From Amycolatopsis eburnea (GTDB lineage Bacteria; Actinomycetota; Actinomycetes; Mycobacteriales; Pseudonocardiaceae): 64,000 nucleotides of DNA. A program made the position numbers and the translations under genes. Positions 50,070 to 57,693 of this stretch are shown in pieces. The notes beneath the pieces were generated by a model. It worked only from the letters and a program-made list of their open reading frames with translations. It searched no databases and had not been told where the DNA came from. The first letter of the stretch is position 1; every line of letters starts with the position of its first letter. The stretch is from the NCBI RefSeq assembly GCF_003937945.1, contig NZ_RSEC01000014.1:42526-106525 (forward strand). The letters run 5' to 3'.

Positions 50070-50534
50070 ATGGCCGAAGCACCCGGCTACGAGCTGCCGT
50101 TCCTGCTCTTCGGCGGCTTCCGCACGCTCATCGACCGCCTGCACGCCGAGCTCGCGCGCCGTGGCCACCCGGACGTGCGCCCGTCGTACGGCTTCGCCAT
50201 GCAGGCCATCGGCGTCCAGGGCGCGACGGCGTCGGAGATCGGCCGCCGCCTCGGCGTGTCCAAGCAGGCGGCGGGCAAGACCGTCGAACGCCTGGAAGCG
50301 CTCGGGTACGCCGAACGCGCCGACGACCCCGCCGACGCGCGGCGCAAGATCGTGCGGCTCAGCGCGCACGGCGTCGACGCGCTCACGAAGTCGGCCGAGA
50401 TCTTCGACGACCTGCGCGCGGAATGGGCGCGCGCGGTCGGCGCCGAGCGGATCGGCGCGCTCGAAGCCGACCTGCGCAAGGTCGTCGGGCCCGCGGCCTA
50501 CCGCCTGGACGCCGCGGGGTGGTTCACGAGCTAG
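50070..50534 (+). CDS. MarR family regulator
   Basis: The 154-residue protein has a winged helix-turn-helix of MarR type (ATASEIGRRLGVSKQAAGKT, wing with DDPADARRKIVRLSAHG) between dimerisation helices. It is divergent from the CMD gene, which it probably regulates. AAGGGG precedes the ATG. The stop overlaps the convergent cupin gene by 4 nt. Confidence 0.92.
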   Translation: MAEAPGYELPFLLFGGFRTLIDRLHAELARRGHPDVRPSYGFAMQAIGVQGATASEIGRRLGVSKQAAGKTVERLEALGYAERADDPADARRKIVRLSAHGVDALTKSAEIFDDLRAEWARAVGAERIGALEADLRKVVGPAAYRLDAAGWFTS

Positions 50535-50947
50535 AAGCCGCAGCCCGGATCCGGCGCGTCCTCCGACAGCGGGCTGCCCGCCGGCAGCACGTACAGGACT
50601 TCGAGCACCAGCGGCGTCGAGCCGAGGTTGCGCCCGATGTGCACCTGGTCGGGCTTTTCGCTGAACGCGCGCCCGGTCCCGAAGACGCCGTCGATGCTGC
50701 AGTCGGCCAGGTTGTGCGTCAGCGTCCCGGCTTTCACGTACGCGTAGAGCGTGCCGTCGTGGAAGTGCCAGCCCGTGTAGCCGCCGGGCTGGATGGTGAT
50801 CTCCCGCAGCGTGTAGTCGGTGTGGCCGACGGTCTTCTGAGCCAGGATCGTGCCGGTGACGCCGCTGCCGGGCGTCGCGGACGCGGTCCCGGAGGCCAGC
50901 GTGACGGCCAGCGCTGTGGTGGCGATGATCGTGCAGGTCTTGCGCAT
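50531..50947 (-). CDS. Secreted cupin domain protein
   Basis: The 138-residue protein has a signal peptide (MRKTCTIIATTALAVTLASG with cleavage near ASA-TPG) and a cupin core with the metal-binding pattern GWHFHDGTLYAYVKAG and a later HIGRN. It should lie outside the membrane and may bind a metal or sugar. Function unknown. It is downstream of the acyl-CoA ligase gene divergence and convergent with the MarR gene. Confidence 0.82.
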   Translation of the reverse strand: MRKTCTIIATTALAVTLASGTASATPGSGVTGTILAQKTVGHTDYTLREITIQPGGYTGWHFHDGTLYAYVKAGTLTHNLADCSIDGVFGTGRAFSEKPDQVHIGRNLGSTPLVLEVLYVLPAGSPLSEDAPDPGCGF

Positions 50948-50960
50948 CGGGCAGTACTCC

Positions 50961-52448
50961 TCACGACGGGCGCAGGGTGCGCCGCATCATCTTGCCCGAT
51001 TCCGTGCGCGGCAGGCGATCGGTGAAGTCGAACCGCTTCGGCGTCTTGAACCCCGCCAGCGCGGCGCGGCAGTGCTCGGCCAGCCGCGCGGCCAGCTCGT
51101 CGCCCGGGACAACACCGGGCACCGGCTCGACGACGGCGACCACGCGCTGCCCCCATTCGTCGTCCGGCTCGCCGATCACCGCCGCGTCGGCGACGTCGGG
51201 GTGTGTGAGCAGCCGCGCCTCGACCTCGGCCGGGTAGATGTTGACGCCGCCGGAGAGGATCAGGTCGGTCCGGCGGTCGAGCAGGAAGACGCGGCCTTCG
51301 CCGTCGCGGTGGCCGAAGTCGCCGACGGTGATGAACTCGCCCGACCGGTTCGCCGCGGTCTTCTCCGGGTCGCCGAGGTAGTCGATCGCGGTGTGCGCGG
51401 AGCTGAACCAGATCGTGCCCGGCTCGCCGTCGGGCACCTCGGCGCCGTCGTCGTCGAGGATCTTCAAGCGCACGCCGGTCAACGGCCGCCCCACGGTCCC
51501 CGGCGCCGCCAGCCATTCGGACGCCGTGACGCCGCAGATCAAGCCTTCCGAAGCGCCGTAGTACTCGTGCACCACGGGGCCGAGCCAGGCGATCATCCGC
51601 TCCTTGACCTCGCGCGGGCAGGGCGCCGCGCCGTGGATCACGCTCACCAGGCTGGACGTGTCGTACCGCGCGCGGACGTCTTCGGGCAGCCGCAGCATCC
51701 GGTGGAACATGGTCGGCACCAGGTGCGTGCTCGTGACGCGGTGCCGTTCGACGAGCCGCAACGTCTCTTCGGCGTCGAAGCGGTCCATCAGCACCGCGCT
51801 GTGCCCGAGGTGCAGCGCGTTGACGGCGAACGAGCCGGGCGCCGCGTGGTAGAGCGGGCAGGCCACCAGGTGCACCCCCGGTCCCGGGAGCACGCCGAAC
51901 GAAGCCAGCAGATCGCGGTGGATCGCGTGCAGCGACGGCGGTTTCCCGCTCAACGCGCGCCGGACGCCCTTGGGCCGCCCGGTGGTCCCCGACGTGTAGA
52001 GCATGGTCTGGCCCGCGGTCCGCGGCTCGGGCGGCGACGACGGCTCGTCCTCGCCCCAGGACGCGTAGTCGCCCCAGCCCTCGGCCGGGCCGATCGAGAA
52101 CCGCGGCACGGCGACGTCGCATTCGCGCGCGATGTCCGCCTCCGCGACGACCACCCGCGCGCCGCTGTTCTCGACCACGTAAGCGATTTCGGCAGGCGAC
52201 GACCGGTAGTTGACCGGGGTGAAGTACAGCCCGGCCTGCAGCGTCGCGAACAGCAGCTCGAAGTACGGGAGTCCGTTGTGGACGATCGCGACGACGCCGT
52301 CGCCCGGCCCGAGCCCCAGCCGGCGCAGCGCGTGCGTCAGCCGGTTCGCCCGCGCGGCCAGCTCGCCGAAAGTCGCCGCGGTCCCGTCGGGCGCGAGCAC
52401 CGCGAGCCGGTCCGGGTGCTGCTCTGCGACGTCGAAGAAGGTGCTCAC
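50961..52448 (-). CDS. Acyl-CoA synthetase (AMP-binding enzyme)
   Basis: The 495-residue protein is a fatty acyl- or aryl-CoA ligase. It has the AMP-binding motif MLYTSGTTGRPKGV, then EYYGASEGL, GDFGHRDGEGRVFLLDRRTD and the C-terminal catalytic Lys in TESGKMMRRTL. The GTG start at 52448 follows the divergent gap of 30 bp to the acyl-CoA dehydrogenase gene. The two likely act in one pathway: activation, then dehydrogenation of the same acyl chain. Confidence 0.93.
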   Translation of the reverse strand: MSTFFDVAEQHPDRLAVLAPDGTAATFGELAARANRLTHALRRLGLGPGDGVVAIVHNGLPYFELLFATLQAGLYFTPVNYRSSPAEIAYVVENSGARVVVAEADIARECDVAVPRFSIGPAEGWGDYASWGEDEPSSPPEPRTAGQTMLYTSGTTGRPKGVRRALSGKPPSLHAIHRDLLASFGVLPGPGVHLVACPLYHAAPGSFAVNALHLGHSAVLMDRFDAEETLRLVERHRVTSTHLVPTMFHRMLRLPEDVRARYDTSSLVSVIHGAAPCPREVKERMIAWLGPVVHEYYGASEGLICGVTASEWLAAPGTVGRPLTGVRLKILDDDGAEVPDGEPGTIWFSSAHTAIDYLGDPEKTAANRSGEFITVGDFGHRDGEGRVFLLDRRTDLILSGGVNIYPAEVEARLLTHPDVADAAVIGEPDDEWGQRVVAVVEPVPGVVPGDELAARLAEHCRAALAGFKTPKRFDFTDRLPRTESGKMMRRTLRPS

Positions 52449-52478
52449 GCGTCGCACGCTACCGGTACCGTGCGACAC

Positions 52479-53615
52479 ATGGACGCGGACGTTTTCGGGC
52501 AGGTCCTCGGCGCGGTGCGGGAGTTCGTGCGCAAGGAGGTCGTGCCGCGCGAGGCGGAGATCGACGAGCACGACGAGATCCCCGCCGGAATCCGGGACAA
52601 AGCCGCCGAACTGGGCCTGTTCGGCTGGGCGCTGCCGGAGGAGTACGGCGGCCTGGGGCTCGGCATGGCCGAAGACGTCCGGCTGGCGATCGAGCTGGGC
52701 TGGACGACGCCCGCGTTCCGGTCCTTGTTCGGCACCAACAACGGCATCGCCGGCCAGGCGATCGTGCACTACGGGACGCCGGACCAGCGCACCCACTGGC
52801 TGCCGCGGCTGGCCGCCGGGCGGTCGATCGCCTCCTTCGCGCTCACCGAAGCCGAAGCCGGCTCGGACCCGGGCGGCCTGACCAGCCGCGCGGTCCGCGA
52901 CGGCGACCGCTACCGGCTCTCGGGCACCAAGCGCTTCATCACGAACGCGCCGCTCGCCGACGTCTTCGTCGCCTTCGCGCGCACCGATCCCGACAGCACC
53001 GGCAGCCGCGGCATCTCGGCGTTCCTGGTCCCCGCCGGGGCGGCCGGGGTCACGGTCGGCCCGCACGACAGCAAGATGGGCCAGGCCGGCGCGTGGACGT
53101 CGGAAGTGGTCTTCGACGACGTCGAGCTGCCGGCCGACGCGCTGGTCGGCGAGGAGGGCAAGGGCTTCGGCATCGCGATGGCCTCGCTCGCCCGGGGCCG
53201 GCTGCACATCGCGGCGCTGTGCGTCGGCATGGCGGAACGCGCGCTGGCCGAAGCCGTCGAGTACGCCCGGACCGCGCGCCAGGGCGGTCGCGTGATCGGT
53301 GAGTACCAGCTGGTCCAGGCGCTGCTCGCCGAGTCGCACGCGGAGCTGGCGGCCGGGCGCGCGATGGTGCACGAGGCCGCCGCGAAGTACGACTCGGGCG
53401 AGGACCGCAAGCTCGGCCCGTCGTCGGCGAAGCTGTTCTGCACCGAGATGCTCGGCCGGGTCGCCGACCGGGCGGTGCAGGTGCACGGCGGGATGGGGTA
53501 CGTCCGCGGGGTGACGGTCGAGCGGATCTACCGGGACGCGCGGCTGTTCCGCATCTACGAGGGCACCAGCGAGATCCAGAAGCTCGTGATCGCGCGCCAG
53601 CTGCTCAAGGACTGA
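52479..53615 (+). CDS. Acyl-CoA dehydrogenase
   Basis: The 378-residue flavoenzyme has the ACAD signatures FALTEAEAGSDPG and QVHGGMGYVRGVTVERIYRD, with the catalytic Glu in RIYEGTSEIQ. It makes the 2,3-double bond of an acyl-CoA using FAD and passes electrons to ETF. TACCGT lies 7 nt before the ATG, so the mRNA is probably leaderless. It is divergent from the acyl-CoA ligase gene. Confidence 0.95.
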   Translation: MDADVFGQVLGAVREFVRKEVVPREAEIDEHDEIPAGIRDKAAELGLFGWALPEEYGGLGLGMAEDVRLAIELGWTTPAFRSLFGTNNGIAGQAIVHYGTPDQRTHWLPRLAAGRSIASFALTEAEAGSDPGGLTSRAVRDGDRYRLSGTKRFITNAPLADVFVAFARTDPDSTGSRGISAFLVPAGAAGVTVGPHDSKMGQAGAWTSEVVFDDVELPADALVGEEGKGFGIAMASLARGRLHIAALCVGMAERALAEAVEYARTARQGGRVIGEYQLVQALLAESHAELAAGRAMVHEAAAKYDSGEDRKLGPSSAKLFCTEMLGRVADRAVQVHGGMGYVRGVTVERIYRDARLFRIYEGTSEIQKLVIARQLLKD

Positions 53616-53617
53616 AC

Positions 53618-53648
53618 TTGCGCTGGAGTTCACTCCAGCGCTTACCGT
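53618..53648 (+). promoter_or_regulatory. MerR-type promoter/operator ahead of a pseudogene
   Basis: TTGCGC (53618-53623) and TACCGT (53643-53648) are separated by 19 nt, the long spacer typical of MerR-family promoters. The spacer is centred on a perfect dyad GCGCTGGAGT-TC-ACTCCAGCGC (53620-53641). No MerR gene is in the window. The promoter now drives only the decayed SDR gene. Confidence 0.75.
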
Positions 53649-53655
53649 CGCGGGC

Positions 53656-53953
53656 ATGACCACCGCTCAGCACAAGATCGGCTCCGGGTTCGGCGCCGGC
53701 ACCACCGCTGCCGAGGTCGTCGGCAGCGCCGGGATCACCACCTCGGCCATTTCGCCCTGGTGAACCGGCTCTGGCCCGCGTTCAACGCCGGTGCCCGCGT
53801 CGTTTCGGTGTCCTCACGCGGCCACCACTACGGCCCGGTGCGCTTCGACGACCCGAACTTCGAGCAGGGCTCGTGCGCCACCTCGACCCGGTGCCGGCCG
53901 AGCGACTGTGGACGGTGTCGGCCGCGCTCACCGGAGTCGACGCCTTCGCTTAG
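53656..53953 (+). pseudogene. Decayed short-chain dehydrogenase gene
   Basis: Three pieces of an SDR of the MTTAQHKIGSGFG type remain. The N-terminal piece begins at the ATG at 53656 and ends at a TGA at 53761. In another frame GHFALVNRLWPAFNAG and ARVVSVSSRGHHYGPVRFDD (the central part) are readable, and a last piece HLDPVPAERLWTVSAALTGV ends at the TAG at 53951. The cofactor site TGxxxGIG and the YxxxK active site are deleted. An intact enzyme would be about 300 residues. The gene is clearly inactive. Confidence 0.85.
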
Positions 53954-54555
53954 GCCCGCAGGCTTTCCAGCTGCCGCCGCAGGACGTCGCGGGCGAGCCG
54001 CGGCGGCAGGCGGCCCGGCTGCGTGACGCCGCCGAGGGTGAGCCCGTCGAGCAGCGCGGCCAGCCGTTCCGCCTCGAGGGCGAGGTTCAGGCCGGGGCGC
54101 AGCGAGCCGAGCGCGTCCGCTTCGGCGAGGCACCGGCGGGTGAGCGCCCGCGTGCCCTCGTGCACGCGTTCGGCCTCGGCGGCCAGCTCCGGGCGGGTGC
54201 GCGCGGCCACGGTGAACGCGAGCCACACCTCCGCCTCGGCCGCGCGGGTCTCGTCGTGGGGGAGGAGCTCGGCCAGCAGCCGGACGGTCGCTTCGAGCCG
54301 GTCCGGCGTCCCGGCGAAGATCCGCTCCGCGCGCTCGGCGATCCGGGCGGTCACGCGGTCGGCCAGCGTGCGCACGGCGAAGACGATCATCTCGTCGTGC
54401 GTCGCGAAGTAGTGCCGCACCGACCCGATCACCAGCCCGGCTTCGGCGGCGACGGCACGCAGGGACGCCTGGTCGACGCCGTCGCGGCGGATCACCCGGA
54501 ACACGGCGTCCGCGATTTCGAGACGGCGGGCTCCGGCGTCGACGATCTTCGGCAC
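53950..54555 (-). CDS. TetR family regulator
   Basis: The 201-residue protein has a TetR helix-turn-helix (about residues 12-55: EIADAVFRVIRRDGVDQASL, AAEAGLVIGSVRHYFATHDE) and a C-terminal domain of the BetI type. It is divergent from a small DUF1453 membrane gene and shares with it two TATAGCA/TGCTAT sites. A TATAAA box lies 6 nt before its GTG start. Its stop overlaps the end of the SDR pseudogene. Confidence 0.92.
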   Translation of the reverse strand: MPKIVDAGARRLEIADAVFRVIRRDGVDQASLRAVAAEAGLVIGSVRHYFATHDEMIVFAVRTLADRVTARIAERAERIFAGTPDRLEATVRLLAELLPHDETRAAEAEVWLAFTVAARTRPELAAEAERVHEGTRALTRRCLAEADALGSLRPGLNLALEAERLAALLDGLTLGGVTQPGRLPPRLARDVLRRQLESLRA

Positions 54556-54564
54556 GTTGCCTTT

Positions 54565-54608
54565 ATAGCACAGTCATGCTATCAATCTTTGTAGCAAGGT
54601 CATGCTAT
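54565..54608. promoter_or_regulatory. Twin TetR operator (ATAGCA-n6-TGCTAT)
   Basis: ATAGCA-n6-TGCTAT (54565-54582) and GTAGCA-n6-TGCTAT (54591-54608) lie 26 bp apart in the divergent gap. Both share GTCATGCTAT. The outer ends overlap TATAAA boxes on each strand. This fits a TetR protein repressing both itself and the DUF1453 gene. Confidence 0.7.
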
Positions 54609-54622
54609 AAAAGGGGGAGAAC

Positions 54623-55093
54623 GTGCGGGAATGGCTGATCGCCGCGGGGGTGCTGGCCGCGGTCGTGGTACTGGTGATCCGGCGGCTGAGGGGCGAACCG
54701 CTGGTGGCCAGGGAGGTGTTCGGCGCGCCGGCGGTCCTGATCGCGATCGGTGCCTACAGCCTGACCAAGCTCGGGCTGACCGCGGCCGACGCGGTCTGGC
54801 TCGCGCTGGGTTCGGCGATCGGGCTCGGCTTCGGGGCGGTTCGCGCCGCGACCACCCGGCTGTTCGAGCGGGACGGCGTGCTCTGGCTGCGCTACACGCC
54901 GTGGACGTTCGCGGTCTGGGTGGTGGCGGCCGCCGTCAACTTCGGCTTCGGCGCCCTCGCGGTCTCGGCAGGCATGCACGAGGAGGCCCGGCCGATGACG
55001 CTGTCCATCGGCGTGAGCCTCCTCGGCGAAACACTGGTCGTGGCGCGGCGGGCGAAGGTGACCGGCCTCCCGTACGCGCGGCCGCGGGCCTAG
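54623..55093 (+). CDS. DUF1453-like membrane protein
   Basis: The 156-residue protein has about four to five helices (WLIAAGVLAAVVVLVIRRL, FGAPAVLIAIGAYSLTKLGL, VWLALGSAIGLGFGAVRAAT, WTFAVWVVAAAVNFGFGALA). The spacing matches the DUF1453/CcdC-like family. Its role is unknown; control by the adjacent TetR gene suggests a small export or resistance function. GGGGGAG precedes the GTG. The stop overlaps the convergent aminotransferase gene by 4 nt. Confidence 0.8.
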   Translation: MREWLIAAGVLAAVVVLVIRRLRGEPLVAREVFGAPAVLIAIGAYSLTKLGLTAADAVWLALGSAIGLGFGAVRAATTRLFERDGVLWLRYTPWTFAVWVVAAAVNFGFGALAVSAGMHEEARPMTLSIGVSLLGETLVVARRAKVTGLPYARPRA

Positions 55094-56259
55094 AGCTTTT
55101 CGACCTGCCGCACCAGCAGGTCGATCTCGTCCTCGGTGTTGTAGTAGTGCACCGAAGCGCGGAGCAGGTCCGGCAGGTCGCGCGCGGTGAAGTCGTACTG
55201 GGCCGACGTCCGCGACGACACCGACGTGTTGATGCCGGCCGCGGCCAGCCGCGCCTTGATCTCCTTGGCCGGGGTGCCTTCGACGGTGAAGGTGACGATG
55301 CCGCACTGGCGGGCCCCGACGTCGTGCACGCGGGCGCCGGCTTCGGTGAGCCGTTCGCGCAGTGTCGCGGCCAGGGACGTGACGCGCGCTTCGATGGCGG
55401 GCAGGCCCCAGCCGAGCGCGTAGTCGATGGCGGCGCCGAGGCCGAACACGGCGGCGAAGTCCCGTTCCCACACCTCGAAGCGCTTGGCGGTCGGGTCGAC
55501 GACGTACTCCGTCGGCGACTCCCAGCTCGCCGAGTGCAGGTCGAGCATCGCGGGCTCCAGGCGCTCCCGCAGCGCCGGGTGCACATAGAGGAACCCGGTG
55601 CCGCGCGGCCCGCGCAGGTACTTGCGGCCGGTCGCCGACAGCGCGTCGCAGTTCAGGCGGGCGACGTCGAGGTCGAGCTGGCCCACTGACTGGCAGGCGT
55701 CGAGCAGGAACGGGATCCCGGCCGACCGCGCGATCGCCCCGATCTCCTCGGCCGGGTTGACCAGGCCGCCCTGGGTGGGGACGTGGCTGACGGCGATCAG
55801 CTTGACGTCGCCGTCGACGCGCCGCCGCAGCTCTTCGACGTCCAGCTGGCCCGATTCGTCGTCGCCGATCACCTCGACGACCGCGCCGGTGCGCTTGGCG
55901 ACCTGCAGGAACGCGATGGCGTTGCTGGCGTATTCCGCGCGGGAGGTGAGGATCCGGTCGCCGGGGCCGAACGGCAGCGCGTAGAAGACCGCCTGCCACG
56001 ACCGCGTCGCGTTGTCGGTGAGCGCGATGTCGTCGGCTTCGGCGCCGACCAGCCGCGCCGCGGAGGTGTAGACGGCGGCGAGCTTTTCGGACGCTTCGGC
56101 GGCGGCTTCGTAGCCGCCGATCAGCGCTTCGTGGCGCAGGTAATCGACGACGGTGTCGGTCACGACGGACGGCGGGAGCGCGGAGCCCGCGTTGTTGAAG
56201 TGGACCACCTCGGCGGAGCCGGGGGTCTCACGGCGCGCGCGTTCGACGTCGAAGGTCAT
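55090..56259 (-). CDS. Aminotransferase class V-fold enzyme (cysteine desulfurase-like)
   Basis: The 389-residue PLP enzyme has FNNAGSALPP at its N-terminus, LDACQSVGQLDLD (PLP-binding Asp), and the Schiff-base Lys in SATGRKYLRGPRGTG. These are class V features shared by SufS, NifS and ergothioneine lyases. It lacks the clear mobile Cys loop of SufS, so a lyase or isopenicillin-epimerase-like reaction is possible. TACTGT lies 12 nt before the ATG within the divergent GntR operator region. Confidence 0.88.
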   Translation of the reverse strand: MTFDVERARRETPGSAEVVHFNNAGSALPPSVVTDTVVDYLRHEALIGGYEAAAEASEKLAAVYTSAARLVGAEADDIALTDNATRSWQAVFYALPFGPGDRILTSRAEYASNAIAFLQVAKRTGAVVEVIGDDESGQLDVEELRRRVDGDVKLIAVSHVPTQGGLVNPAEEIGAIARSAGIPFLLDACQSVGQLDLDVARLNCDALSATGRKYLRGPRGTGFLYVHPALRERLEPAMLDLHSASWESPTEYVVDPTAKRFEVWERDFAAVFGLGAAIDYALGWGLPAIEARVTSLAATLRERLTEAGARVHDVGARQCGIVTFTVEGTPAKEIKARLAAAGINTSVSSRTSAQYDFTARDLPDLLRASVHYYNTEDEIDLLVRQVEKL

Positions 56260-56269
56260 GCTCAACTGA

Positions 56270-56298
56270 ATACAGTAGTTAGGTACTGTATGCAATAC
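56270..56298. promoter_or_regulatory. Candidate GntR operator between aminotransferase and GntR genes
   Basis: ATACAGTA-n6-TACTGTAT (56270-56291) is an exact dyad, overlapped by GTAT-n3-ATAC (56288-56298). It covers the TACTGT -10 box of the aminotransferase gene. The site lies in the 46-bp divergent gap and fits GntR control of both genes. Confidence 0.65.
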
Positions 56299-56305
56299 TG
56301 CCGCC

Positions 56306-56938
56306 ATGGCCCGGACCCCGCTGCGCAGCGACCTCATCGAGCAGATCACCACCCGCGTGCTCGACGGGCGGCTCGCCGCCGGCGGCCGCGTCAACGAAGT
56401 GCACCTGGCGCGCGAGCTGGGCGTCAGCCGGACGCCGCTGCGGGAGGCGCTGATCGGGCTCGCCGACCGCGGCCTGCTCGTCTCCGCGCCCGGCCGCGGG
56501 TTCCTCGTGCCGCCGTTCGACCCGGACGAGGCCCGCCGCCTCTACCCGCTGGTCGCCGAGCTGGAAGCCCTCGCGCTGCGCTGGACGTCGCCGCTGGAGC
56601 TGGCCGGCCTGCCGGACGCGCTCGACGCCGTCGCCGACGAGATGGACGCGGCGCTGGCCGGCGGCGACGATCTGTCCGATGTGGACGACCGGTGGCACGC
56701 GCTGCTGCTGTCCCGCTGCCCGAACCCGCACCTGCTGCGGCTGATCGAGCAGACCAAGCCGCTGCTCAAGCGGTACGAATCGTGCTACTTCGGCGGTGCG
56801 GGCCGCGCCGGGGAGAGCATCGGCGAGCACCGCCGGATCGCCGCGGCGCTGCGCGACGGCGACCTGCCGACCGCGTCCGCGGTGCTCGTCCGCAACTGGG
56901 TGAAAGCCCTGGCCTACCTGGGGAAGGACGGAAGATGA
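56306..56938 (+). CDS. GntR family regulator, FCD type
   Basis: The 210-residue protein has an N-terminal winged helix (GGRVNEVHLARELGVSRTPL, REALIGLADRGLLVSAPGRG) and an all-helical FCD ligand-binding domain with HRRIAAALRDGD. FCD regulators sense small acids. It probably controls the divergent PLP enzyme gene. Its stop overlaps the phosphoesterase start by 4 nt (ATGA), so the two are co-translated. Confidence 0.92.
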   Translation: MARTPLRSDLIEQITTRVLDGRLAAGGRVNEVHLARELGVSRTPLREALIGLADRGLLVSAPGRGFLVPPFDPDEARRLYPLVAELEALALRWTSPLELAGLPDALDAVADEMDAALAGGDDLSDVDDRWHALLLSRCPNPHLLRLIEQTKPLLKRYESCYFGGAGRAGESIGEHRRIAAALRDGDLPTASAVLVRNWVKALAYLGKDGR

Positions 56939-57693
56939 TCATCGCGCACCTGAGCGACCTGCACCTCGACGACGAGCCGCGGGCCGAAGACCGCGTCGCC
57001 GCGGTGATGGCCTACCTGGGCGGCCTGGCGCGGCCGGTCGACGCCCTCGTCGTCACCGGCGACATCGCCGACCACGGCGCGGCCACGGAGTACGCGCGTG
57101 CCGCCGCACTGCTCGAGTACCCGGCGCCGGTGCTGGTCTGCCCCGGTAACCACGACGTCCGCGCGGAATTCCGGACCGGGTTGCTCGGCTTGCCGCCGTC
57201 GGACGAGCCGATCGACGTCGCCCACGAGGTCGGCGGGGTGCTGTTCGCGATGTGCGACTCGACGATCCCCGGGCGCGGCGCCGGTTTCCTCGCCGACTCG
57301 ACCTTGGCGTGGCTCGACGACACGCTCGCCGGCGGCGACGGACCGGCGATCGTCGCCTTCCACCACCCGCCGGTCGAGGTCGGCGTCCCGCTGGTCGACG
57401 GGATCCGCCAGAGCGGCGAAGACCGGCTGGCCGCCGTGCTGGCCCGGCACCCGCGGGTGAAGGCGCTGCTGGCCGGGCACGTGCACACCGGCGCGTCGAC
57501 GACGTTCGCCGGCGTGCCGCTGCGCATCGCGCCGGGCGTCGTCTCGCAGTCGCTGCTGCCGGTCGAGCCGGGCGCGGACCGCGGCTGGGCCGAGGGCGGC
57601 CCGCTCGACTACGAGCGCCAGCCGGGGTTGCTGCTGCACGTCCTGCACGACGACGGGCGCGTGACCAGCCACCACCGCGTGGTCAGCGGCTGA
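56935..57693 (+). CDS. Metallophosphoesterase (CpdA-like)
   Basis: The 252-residue enzyme has the calcineurin-type metal motifs AHLSDLHLDD, VVTGDIADHG, CPGNHDVR and AGHVHTGASTT. This length and pattern match class III cyclic nucleotide phosphodiesterases such as CpdA and Rv0805. Cyclic AMP as substrate is possible but not shown. It is co-translated with the GntR gene. The last 11 nt overlap the convergent hydrolase gene. Confidence 0.92.
   Translation: MIIAHLSDLHLDDEPRAEDRVAAVMAYLGGLARPVDALVVTGDIADHGAATEYARAAALLEYPAPVLVCPGNHDVRAEFRTGLLGLPPSDEPIDVAHEVGGVLFAMCDSTIPGRGAGFLADSTLAWLDDTLAGGDGPAIVAFHHPPVEVGVPLVDGIRQSGEDRLAAVLARHPRVKALLAGHVHTGASTTFAGVPLRIAPGVVSQSLLPVEPGADRGWAEGGPLDYERQPGLLLHVLHDDGRVTSHHRVVSG

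Noticed and set aside
50850..52478. N-terminal extension of the acyl-CoA dehydrogenase frame
   Set aside because: It is antisense to the acyl-CoA ligase gene and has no domain; the dehydrogenase has a good ATG and a promoter at 52479.
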